Assembly: GCF_001949145.1 (NCBI RefSeq)
Contig: NW_019091391.1
Span: forward strand, 856,249 to 920,248
Reading direction: 5' to 3'
From: Acanthaster planci
Taxonomy: Eukaryota; Echinodermata; Asteroidea; Valvatida; Acanthasteridae
Length of the DNA: 64,000 nucleotides
The notes beneath the pieces were generated by a model. The model saw nothing but the letters and a program-made list of their open reading frames with translations. It did no database searches and had not been told where the DNA came from. Of the stretch, positions 30,281 to 41,300 are shown in pieces; position 1 is the stretch's first letter, and every line of letters begins with the position of its first letter. The translations under genes and the position numbers were made by a program.

Positions 30281-33170
30281 ATGCCCGAGTCAGAGGTTAT
30301 GGAGGCTCCACAGATTTTTGTGGAGCGGACACTGGCCCTTATCAAGCCAGAGGCGGTAGATAAAGCCGAAGAAATCGAAGAAATTATTCTTCAATCTGGC
30401 TTCACCATTTTGCAGGTAGGACTTCGGAGACGTGCGCTCAATGAAAACAAAGCTCCATGGCCAAAGACCTATTCACCTACCCACCTCCATGATGCATAAT
30501 CCAAATTGAAAATTACATGTACGCCTACAAACCAGAAATTCTGGGATGCCCAAGAAACCTTTATTTTCTCTCAAATACTGTCATGACTGTTAATTAGGAA
30601 AGAAAAAATTAGGAAAGACTGCGTCCATTCACTTTGTGGTTGTGAACAAAGACTCAAGGCCTAGACCATATTTTCAAAGTAGCCTAGGCCTAGGCCAAGT
30701 ATTTGGAATACTTTTTAGTCCTAGTTGAATTGTTAATGATAAAAGTGGAGGCAGAATAAAACGTTCTTTCCAAAACTAGAGTTGAAGTTGCATGCAGGAA
30801 GCTGCTTGAGAAGTTGAGTTTTAAAACAACAAAATCCTTTCTTGAAATGAAAAAACCAAAGTAAGCCTTTGGCTTGAACTTCATACCCCAGAAATGTTTT
30901 TGACTGTAAATAGACCTAACAGCCAAGAAGGTTTATCTTCTAAGAAAATTCAAGGCTCAGGTGTAAAATTTGTGTGGATTATTATCGCTCACTTAACATA
31001 ACAGAAGCGGCGCGTGCATCTGACCCCGGAGCAGACCAGCGATTTCTACGCTGAGCATTACGGCAAGATGTTCTTCCCTTCACTTGTTGCCTACATGAGC
31101 AGTGGGCCTATCATTGCCATGGTACTGGCCAGAGATAATGCCATCGCCTGCTGGCGAGAGCTGTGTGGGCCAACCAACACCAACAAGGCCCGGGAAACAC
31201 ACCCGGACAGGTAGGGTGCTGGAATTCATATCTGTCTCATATTAACGTGTACAGATAGTGGCATAACGTGGACGCAGGTCCCCCTCCTGCTCAAAGCCTG
31301 TCTCTCTCTCCTCCTTACTCTCAGAAATTGGAGGGATAAAAAATTGGCGACAGTCCACCATGGTCAATGTTGTAACTATTACCGAACCCATGAAGCGCCC
31401 CCCTCAAGGAAATGAGGCCCCCCAGTCTCTCCCCCCCCCCCAAATAATTCCAGTTATGTCTCTGTTGGAAGATAGAGGGGACAGNGTCCTCCTCCTGCTC
31501 AAAGCCTGTCTCTCTCTCCTCCTTACTCTCAGAAATTGGAGGGATAAGAAATTGGCGACAGTCCACCATGGTCAATGTTGTAACTGTTACCGAACCCATG
31601 AAGCGCCCCCCTCAAGGAAATGAGGCCCCCCAGTCCCCCCCCCCAATTAATTCTAGTTATGTCTCTGTTGGAAGATAGAGGGGACAGTATGCACCTTTAT
31701 AAATGAGACCTCAGTCCTGACCAGCTCCCACAAAATGGGTCGTAAGGCCAGTTTGTTCAGTGCTTTTTTGTCTTAAAAATATCAAAATGAGCTCCGTGTA
31801 TACTGTGTCAGTGTTTTCCTCGCTCAGTGATAACTGAAATTTGTTATTATTTGTTGGTTGTCTTGGCGACAGCATCCGGGCTCTCTATGGCACAGACGAC
31901 CAGAAGAATGCCGTCCACGGAAGTGACAGTCAGTACAGCGCAGAGAGAGAAATCAGATTCATGTTCAATGACAGTAAGTCCGGATACCAGACCTTACAAG
32001 GAAGTTCGACCCCAAATGAATTACTTTCCGGCACAAATCAGTGAGATACTTGAAAATCAACGAGTGCACATGGTTAACGCTTGAATTTGGGCAACTTTAA
32101 CAGTAGTCTTTCTTTGAGGAGGATGATGGGTATTTTTGTGCATTGCTCTCATGCAATCTTGCGTTGCCACTCTTTTATTTCAGGTATTGTTGAGCCGATC
32201 CCCGCCGGGCAAGCTGCCAAGGATTATCTGACCAAAGTGGTCAACCCGACGTTGTTGAGGGGTCTCACAGAGCTCTGTAAACAGAAGCCCGAAGACCCAA
32301 TCGTAAGAAACCCAACCCGTCTATCTATGTACCTCACAATCTGGATTCCCAAAAATCATCATAAAGTGTTTTGGCCACAGTGTTTAGCCCAATCTTGTTG
32401 GCACTTTGAAAGAAACCATTTATTTGAGTCGCACTGCTCTGTTGTTTTGTTGTAACCAGCCAGTCGTTCGGCAGTTAGTAATGATCATGTCGCATTTGTT
32501 GGGTGCAATTTGCCAATGTGCACCGTTGCTTGATCGCTTTGCTTGATTGGCAATCCTGCGTGACATCTCCGCCTTTTAAAACTGTGACCCAGAAAGAAAG
32601 GCACTACGCTGATGGCAGAACTATTGACAAATTGTGCAATAAGATCAGCTGACCACGCATAGATCGAGCTATTGCGCATATCGACCTACAATAAGTTCAA
32701 ATATGCTCTAAAATAAAAACACTAAACAACGCCACGATCTAGCTGAAGGCACATGAAGCTGCCTAAGTCAGCCACCAAATGACCCACATCTGCCCATGGA
32801 GCATAGCCGGGGCTCACGAGTTTTGATTTATTGCAAACTGATTCCGACCTCAAGCAGAATGTAGAGTGTGAGACAAACTACACAAAAAAAGCACTAATTG
32901 AAAAAAAGCATCACTTGTGATAAACTTTAAGATAAAAGAGTGACTGTCGATCATTTCTGAGAGCTGTTGGTTCTTGAAATGGGTAACTCTATGCAACGCT
33001 GGGTTAGTTTTGTGGGCACCTGTTGCACTGAACATGCTCAGTATTATCAACATTACTGTAACTTTGTCCCAACGTTTATTTCCCAGACGTGGCTTGCCGA
33101 TTGGCTGATCAGCAACAATCCCAACAAGCCACGGATTCAGGAGCAGTGTCGGGTGGAGGAACCCATGTGA
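30281..33170 (+). CDS. NME5: NME5, nucleoside diphosphate kinase homologue 5 (complete, 5 exons)
   Basis: NME5 is a radial-spoke-associated protein of motile cilia and sperm flagella, with an NDP-kinase fold followed by a Dpy-30-type dimerisation motif. Exons: 30281-30415, 31005-31210, 31873-31973, 32184-32302, 33087-33170; 214 aa, human 212. Evident blocks are ERTLALIKPEAVDK, YGKMFFPSL.AYMSSGP, ALYGTDDQKNAVHGSDS with the catalytic-type His129, AEREIRFMF, EPIPAGQAAKDYL, and the C-terminal GLTELCKQKPEDP...TWLADWLISNNPNKP. The active-site histidine is kept, although vertebrate NME5 is usually reported to lack NDP-kinase activity. Intron 2 holds a ~205-bp tandem duplication containing the single N of the window. 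The gene is divergent from LIN54 and convergent with the opsin gene. Confidence 0.96.
31283..31687 (+). repeat. ~205-bp tandem duplication in NME5 intron 2, with an N at 31485
   Basis: CTCCTGCTCAAAGCCTGTC through GAAGATAGAGGGGACAG occurs at about 31283-31484 and again at about 31489-31687. There are scattered substitutions and differing C-run lengths. The only ambiguous base in the window is exactly at the junction. Confidence 0.9.
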
Positions 33171-34043
33171 TCACCTTCCCAATCCTCACCGAGACGCCAG
33201 GAAAACTATCAACAATCCAGATTCCAAATTACAGTCCTAGAGTTCGGGATAGCTTCAGGGAAGGTTGGATAGGTGGGCCAAAGCAGAAAAAAAAGGATAC
33301 CTCTATTTGTGCTGAGAATTGAAGCCACATCCAAAGCATGTGGCTGTGGCTAGAGGCAATGCATGTTTCTATGGGGAATGCATAAAGCCACCAGCTGTCA
33401 GCCCCCATAGAAACGTGTGTCATGATCAGCCGTAGCGGTGTAATTCAGTCTCAGCCTTAGGCCGTCAGTAGTTAATTTTGTGGTTTCCATGTAGAGTCAA
33501 ACATTGAACCAGTTTCATCCATATCAACGACAGGGATGGTACAGTAGTAAACCTGATCAAGTGCCCTCCGATTTGCAGGGTAAATCCTTCTCATGAATCG
33601 TTGAGGCATTGTGAATAGGGAGCGTTCCATTTTGTCAGGTGTTGAATTTCTCACCTGTTCATCAAAAACTAGTTTAGCTTTGACAGCACAGGCACCGGTA
33701 TTTCAAGGTCGAAAATGACGTAAAACTGCTAAAATTGTCTGCCTGAAACTGTCTGCTTTAACTCCAGACTTGGCCCTAAATTTTCCCCGACCAAGGTGAA
33801 TCAGGTATGTGTATTATACAAGGAAAAAGTTCCGAAAGAAATTAATTTCTGATTGATAAACAAGACCTGCCAAGAATAAATCTATTATGGATTTGGCCGA
33901 CAATTTTACTGCGTCAATGTGCCCACAAAAGTTTACATTCAATTGTTTAATATCTTATGTACCTGTAATATACATGTACGGTGTTGACTTCTTTTTTGTA
34001 ACATGTCTTCTTTCATGTTCGAAGTTTGATAAAAGTGATGTAA

Positions 34044-34049
34044 AATAAA
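34044..34049 (+). promoter_or_regulatory. polyadenylation signal of NME5 (candidate)
   Basis: AATAAA lies 874 bp after the NME5 stop codon. A second AATAAA at 34365-34370 is an alternative. Confidence 0.4.
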
Positions 34050-34570
34050 GACAGAGTATGCGTAGCTCTTGCATTCTTATTTAAACTTAAAACAGAAAAT
34101 GTTCAACCTGTTTCTTAAAAACATTGCACTTTGCTGCAAGCTTTCTTATCTAGCACATCTTAAAAATTCGTTTTTCATGGTGAGAAAGCTTGGAAATAAT
34201 TTTTTAAAGTTTAGTTACGGTACTTCGATCGGTTTCCAGCAGAAAAGATGCGGTTGTGTGGACTGGCTTTTATCCCTGTGGGATGCTCAGAGAGGACTGT
34301 AAAAAGTATATGTATTACCCATAACATGACTTGCTTGTAAATATTGTTTCCTTGTTGGTTGCTCAATAAATACTGCCAGAAGAGCATCTGTTTTGGAAGG
34401 TGGTGTTTTCCAGAAATATCAAATTATTAACCTTGGTAATCTTGACTTTTATTTCCCCAAGCAACAAGTGCCTGATTTACATCACATTACATGCAAATAT
34501 GCTGCAGGTCCAGATAATATATATGAGTTAAGGTATAGATGTACAGAAACGAATAAGTACATAACTACAT

Positions 34571-34656
34571 AGAGGCTTTGCGTGGTAGCCATCTTGCAGG
34601 GCAGTTCTTTGGGACAAAAGCACTGGCCTGCAAGATGGCAGCCATGCAAACCCTCT
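34571..34656. repeat. hairpin with ~35-bp arms
   Basis: GTAGCCATCTTGCAGGGCAGT faces ACTGGCCTGCAAGATGGCAGC (shown with outer flanks AGAGG / CCTCT), loop about 16 nt. In RNA it would form a pre-miRNA-sized stem, but mismatches and context do not settle this. Confidence 0.6.
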
Positions 34657-34895
34657 GGGTGCATTCCACCAAATGGTTGCATTTCTGCGCGCGAGCTCAT
34701 TAATATTTTGTGATCCCACGGATTTTTTCCCAATAAGATAGGCCATAATCAAAAGGCACCATAGAAATATTTCTATAAATCTCGAATTTAGGACTGATAG
34801 CCTCCAGTTCAGGGTATTTTTTTCACAAAAAGCCCGAAATTGCGGACCTATTTTGGATAGAGGCGGGCGGTTACATTCAGAAATGAGCACTTAGT

Positions 34896-34901
34896 TTTAT
34901 T
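34896..34901 (-). promoter_or_regulatory. polyadenylation signal of the RGR-like opsin gene (candidate)
   Basis: On the minus strand this reads AATAAA, about 400 bp past the opsin stop codon. A second one is at 34448-34453. Either would leave the opsin and NME5 transcripts tail to tail with little space between. Confidence 0.4.
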
Positions 34902-35304
34902 GCTATTTTGGGGGTATCTTCGTTCAAAGGCGAATAAAAAAATTTTTTCATGGCTAATCCCCATGAAATTGAAACAAAAAGTGATCTGGCCATAATCTTG
35001 AATTTCCAGTGAAAAAAACGGAGGCCAACCTCTTCACGAGAGTCAACAGGCGGCGCTATTTCGGGCGTGTATTTGGTGTAGTGCAACCCTCTATACAAGC
35101 CGAACATACACATCAAAGCCTGCTTGGTAAAAGCGGCTCCAAATACATTATTACGGATTCCGAGCCTTGATGATTGGTACAAGTATTCCTGTCTGAGGCA
35201 AAACACCAACTCCGATTTGACATCCTAATTTCCCAACTCCCAAAGCCTCTCAATCTACGACAACCAACTTTGCAGCGCTCTCCGCGCCAAACGCCCTATA
35301 CGTC

Positions 35305-38300
35305 TTATTTCTTCTTATCTGCCTCACGCGACTCCTCCCCTTGTACGCTTCGAATGTCCTGATTGGTCAGCGCCTGGAGAGCGGCGTTTCCGATTGGACA
35401 GATCTTGGCCAGCAGCGGCGCGGCGGCAACCAAATGGAGTGGCACGCTACTGATGTCGTCTGCGACCGCCCACAGAGCCACGACGCCGTACGCTCCCCAG
35501 TATACGACTAGGGACATCAAAACCAAAACGCAGGTCTGAAAAAAAAGACATTAAATAATTATAAAGCACAAATTGTTTTCCTTCTTTAACAGTGAACATA
35601 ATTGCAATGCATCAACAAAATCAATACGGACATAACCAAACATCAAAATGAACACGGACGATTCGCTATTAAAGTGCGCCTCCAAGAGTTTACAGCGCGT
35701 TGACCAATCACAGTGCGCGAAATCTGTCGAGCCAAATGCGCGTTTGGAAAGGGTGATTGGCCAACGCGTTGCAAACCCTTGGAGGCGCCCTATTGTGAAT
35801 CGCCCGTATTCATGTAAGCCTTCAAAGATCTGTGCCACAAGTTTCACTAACGCAGCCTCAAAAGACGCGATTTTCATGTCATATGATACATCATCACAAT
35901 ATTACCGACTTCCAAGAATGATTTTAATGTACCGTAGCTGCCTGCATCTTGGCGGCAGTTTTCTTCGCATCATCTGCGTCGCCTCCTTCCCGCAGTTTCA
36001 CCAAGCACCACAGGATCGTGCCCATGGGCAACACGTAGACCGAGCCCATCATGGCAGCCAGGTAGGTCACATAGTTGGCGCCGTGGGCCCCGAAGTCCAG
36101 CATACAGGTGGTCTTGGGCGGCTCGATGCCGTAGCGGCCCCACCCGACAAAACGTAGGGGTGTCAAGGCCCAGAAGACGGCATTCAGCCAGATGGCAGAA
36201 GTGGCGATCAGATACACCTTCTGGCCTGCATCCACGCGGAAAACATTGAAATGGAATACACCATCGCTTTTAGATGTCTTTTTTTTTCAGGACGAAACTA
36301 TGGTGGTTTATTATAATCGATAAGAGCATCAATGACCCCTTCTCAAATGTGTGAAAGAGACTTTCGTCCTCATCCACCCATATCAAAAAAGGCCTTTTTT
36401 AATAATGGATTTTCAAATAGAAAAGGCTTTCCTCTTTTCAGAAATATCGAATCTGAACAATATTGAATAAATTTGTAAAAAAAAATCTTATTCAAAACTT
36501 TTTTCAACTGAAATTCATAAATGTTCAAGGTAACCACGGTGTACGTTGATACAGGATAGCTTGGTAGGCTTACAGGCTTTAGTGCTGTGAATGTTTCATT
36601 ACTTTGTCCCTACCTACGCGGTTTCCAATGGCCGAATGATACTTCTCCACAGCCAGGGACACCAGCGAAGTTATGCTGACTGTACCAAACAGCATACCAA
36701 CGCAAGCGTACAGCTGGCATCCCTGCTCCCCGTACGGCCACACCTCTCTGAAGCTTGCCAGGGCTGCAAAGGGGCACATCAGCCCAATGCCTGAAAATAA
36801 CACATTTCACACAATTAAAAATCAAAAACTCCATCCACAGTTCCAGGTTCAACTAAATTATTTTCAATGCCATAAGCCGTGCTATGATGTGTAGTGCGTG
36901 GTTGGGGTCTTGAGTGCAAGGGGTCCACCCAGTTGACCCAAACTGGACATTTTTTCCTGAAATGATCAACATTTTTTCATCTTTAAATTAAAAGAACCCG
37001 TCTTCCCCTTCCCCAGAATGGCGGTAGTACTATTTTTGAGAAAATTGGCAACTTCTCCCCTCCCCCCCAAAAATGAACACACCTTACTGCTTCCCCTATC
37101 TCGCACAGATCCTCAAACACTTCGGGGCTTACCGAAATCACCTGCGCAGAGCGACATACCAAGGAGAGACGAGGGCTTGCGAAGGGATTTCTTCGTCACA
37201 TATAGAACGAAAAGAACCCCGTTAAGAAGCATGCCAAGAACACCTACAAAACAAAGGTCGTTTTATATAATAAACAATTACATTTGAATCTCGTAAAATA
37301 ATGCAGTGGCCGAGATATGACATCACAAGCCTGTACAATATTCCAATAAAAATCAAGCGAACTGTACAATTACAAAATAAGTCACAATGTGAACGAGGAC
37401 GCCAAAATCAAAGACGCAGGTGCAAGGATTTACAGATTGGCGATGCGAAGAGAAGGAGCCGATTTCATCTAAGAAACAGCGCAGCCATGAACATATAAAA
37501 CAATATTATCCACCATGGTGATTCTCTCGTATTGACAGAGGCAGGTGCTAAAAGGGCTGATTGTCACCGATAAGGATTGCGAGCGTGAATATTTTTCCAG
37601 TCTCGCCGTTACTTCGTGAAATGATACACAGAATGCAGAGTGTAAAATGGAAAGATTCTTGTCTGAAAACTGAAGAAAACATGTGAATTGCGCGATAGCG
37701 TAGAGTTTACTCCCCCTATTTTGCAAGTGATTGTTAATTCCTTGTTGATGATTGAACGATTGTCTTTATTTGCCACACTTCGTTACATTAAAATAGCGAT
37801 GTGTTGGTGAGGTACTCTTCAAAACTATACACGTAGCTTTTTCCAGTGGACACTGCATCGCGGGCAAAGTACCCGCACATATTCAGTATTCAATCGAACT
37901 ATTTGCGTCCGTCCAGGCAAAATGACCAGCGTGTTTTCTTAAAAAGCTTTTGACGCTGCAATAAAACCGGGCTTCAATTATTTAATCTTAAAAGCTCCAT
38001 AATCCAGTTCCGGTTTGGAATGGGTCCTTAAGCCTTTGAACATTTCATATACTCCCATACTTAATGCCTAAAACCGGATGCACATCTTCCATTTAAAAAA
38101 ATGGTTTAGCTGTGTAAAATAACTTTTAAATTTACATTGGCAGGGTGATCCATGTTTCAGGTGCCTGCGTCTAAATTTCATATTTTAAAGCGATATAATT
38201 GTGTAGTAATTCTGATTGTGCTTGAGCTTTGAAAAATTTCCATTAAAAAAAAAACACGATACGCTAACGACGGCTTTCTTCAACAATGTTAACAACACTG

Positions 38301-41300
38301 GCCCCCAAATTTGTTCTTCCCTTGAAAAAATCAGCCCATCCATACTGCTCGATCTAACCGCTGTGAAAATGACATCAGATTACTGCATGCATGGAAATGT
38401 GCACATAAAAATCAATTTTCAATATTTACAGTGTTAAGGTCGTTCATTTGGCAGTTGGCTTGTTCTGCTCGTCTCATCAATCGGTGCCAGTACATTTAGC
38501 GTTAAAAGTACCAAGACATTTTTAATTGGTCCTTTTGAGCCCGCACAGCTGTAACTCACCCAAGTGTGAACTATTAGGAAAAGAGGCTGAAGAATCGGCC
38601 TGATTGTATCAATATATCTGAGTGAAATTTAGCCACAATTTAATTACAGAAATAATGAAATCCTAACTTAGCCTGAAACGACAACCTCTGTATCAGGAAA
38701 AGGCAAGCAATATAGCAGATAAAGACAAAACCAATCATGGAAGTCATTATGCTGTGTTTGGGTGTGTGCCACAGTGACACCCCCGGTGAGGAATGGAATA
38801 TTCTGACACGCCCCCTCTGCGGCGACAGTGCAGATATAAATACTGCGTACCTCTCCCGGTAGCAACCTTATTGCAACAAAGTCGTCAACTATTGATTTCA
38901 AGATGGCAAAAGTCTACGCCTGTGTGATATTGCTGTTGGGATTGGTGGCAGCGGTGCACTCCATCCCAAAGAAGTGCTGCTTTCCCGTGATGCAAAGCTG
39001 GATGACCGATATTGGTAAGCCAAATAGTTCATTTCCTCACCACAATTCTCATTTTTTCGGATTTCCTCACCCTGTCCAGCATGAGTCATCAACCAACAAT
39101 CATAACATCTTCGTGATCAACGATCATGACACTGCCATGACGCCCTCAGTCACGCTTACTAACTCAGAAGCGGAGGCATCACTCCCATATAGAATTCGAT
39201 GAAGATCCGAGTTAATAAGGAATCGATTCCTGTCATTTACAGTTGCTGGAATAGTCTTCAAGAATAACCAAATCTTTACGGAGACCGCCACCTACGGCCG
39301 GGATACCCTTAACGGCCTGCAGGGCTCATCAAAATTCTTCACCGACGTCAGGACTGGGGTGGTGTCGACCGTCCGCAAAGTCCAGAAATACGAACCAGGG
39401 GTAGGCGTGATAGTGTCGGCTTTAAGCCCACTCACACAGATGTCCACACAGATGTCCACACATATCAGGGAAAAATCATTCTGTACACAAACATGTTTGG
39501 TCACTTTTACATGAATCGCATACTTGACTATATATGAGAATTGCTGCAAGTTTAAGAAAGCAACTAACGACTCCAAAGTACCTTTTGTGACTATCGACTC
39601 CCAAGTTTAACATGCATTAGGACAAACTTGGTTCATTCTTTTATTGGAAATCGCCACTCTTAACAGATGGTTACTCGTTCAAATATCACTGAGACTGGAC
39701 ATGGAAAGAAAACCTTCGAAAAAAAAGGGAAGAGCGAGTATTAATGTGTCAAAAGGATAAACAAAAATCCCAGGATATGTGTTTGAGTTTTGTTGAAAGA
39801 AGATGATGCAGAAATGTAGAGGTTAATCGGTTCTTATTCCATCTTGCTTCACAGGTGAACGGTACTTTCAAAACTTGGATGATCTACGACGAGAAGACAT
39901 GCACTATTCAATTGAAACCCTCGGCTATTCAAAATTGTGTGCCCGGTAAGAAAGCTTGTTTCACTCCATTTTTATCGCGTTGACACGCCCACGTATCAGC
40001 GGTACCGAGTAACGGCAGTAACGCTTAGTGAAAACAAGAGGCCGGGCTTTCTTTCTTCGCTTGAGGCTTCACCACGCTAGGAACTTAGGCCCTTTTTCCA
40101 TACTCAGCTTCGTCTCCGTCTCAGGCTTCGTGTAGGAAACCAATCCTCGATTGTGGGCCTGAAGCGTTTAACTTAAATTAAAGTACTGTAATGTTTGGCT
40201 CTTTTGCATCTTACTTGATGCTTTGTGGCACTATCAGACTTACTATTGCGCTTACAACATCAAAGTCGGGTAATAAAACACAGTTGAAGCGGGAGATGGA
40301 GCCCAAGTCGATATTGGAAAACGGCCTTAGATAGTCATCGAAAAACTCACTTTAAGGTTTTTTTCGCGAGACCACGATGAAAAAGAACCCATTTCTTTGC
40401 AGACTTTCCACCGAATACGGACACCTGGTACGGCGGGTCGTACAAGGCCGACGGGCTGACCATCGCCCGCCGCCAGTCGCTCTGGCCGGACGACGCCAAG
40501 CCCGGTGACCGGCTGAGATTGGAGAAGACGCTGTTCGTCGCCCCAGGATGCAGCCTGGCCAACTCGCTGAAGATTGACATGGAGCCCGGTAGTAAGTATC
40601 CTCGTTGTATGTTGTCACAGATCAGTAATTTTCAACTGTGACTGTTATGCTGTATGAGGCAGCGTTAATTGAAACTGTCGCGAAATTCATTTGTCAGTTA
40701 TGAAGACCATTTTTTAAACCAAAATGTGGCCAAAAATGAGACGTTCACTTGGTTTTAATGGAAAGTACATGTGGAGGATAGCTGATCCTCACTAAGACTT
40801 ATACTATGATGAAAAGTAACAATCACCGCTGTGGCATTTAGCGATGGCCAGTTACAGCGACAGTAACATTGACAGCGACAATTATGTTGACTTGCTATCA
40901 TCTTGAGAGTCACAATAACTAAGTCTTCGTCGTGTTTCCGAACGTGCTCAAACACCATGTTTATTTTACATTTTGTTCAGAAACATTCGCGTCTTTGGTA
41001 AATTACGCCAATTTCCGCGTCATAAAGGACCCGACGGAATTCCGTGACTTGTTTGATGTACCAGACTTCTGCCCCAAGGAGGTGCCGGTATGTACATTCT
41101 GGGTGTTTCGATTCCTGATTGCCTAACAAACTTCTCACGCATGAACTGCCATTTAGTTCTGTCCAGTCTCAAATAATGAGTATCACAAATATTTTTAAAA
41201 GGGACAGGTGGCAGGTGGCTTAAATGTCACACGTTGACCTTAAAGGCTATGCCTTGTTTTTAGCATTTAAATCCAAGTGTATCGGATATCGGTTAGTAAA

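Larger units (their letters stand above)
33171..35304. other. convergent interval between NME5 and the opsin
   Basis: Likely the two 3' UTRs tail to tail. Contains the polyadenylation candidates listed separately and a ~35-bp-armed hairpin at 34571-34656. No coding exon seen. Confidence 0.5.
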
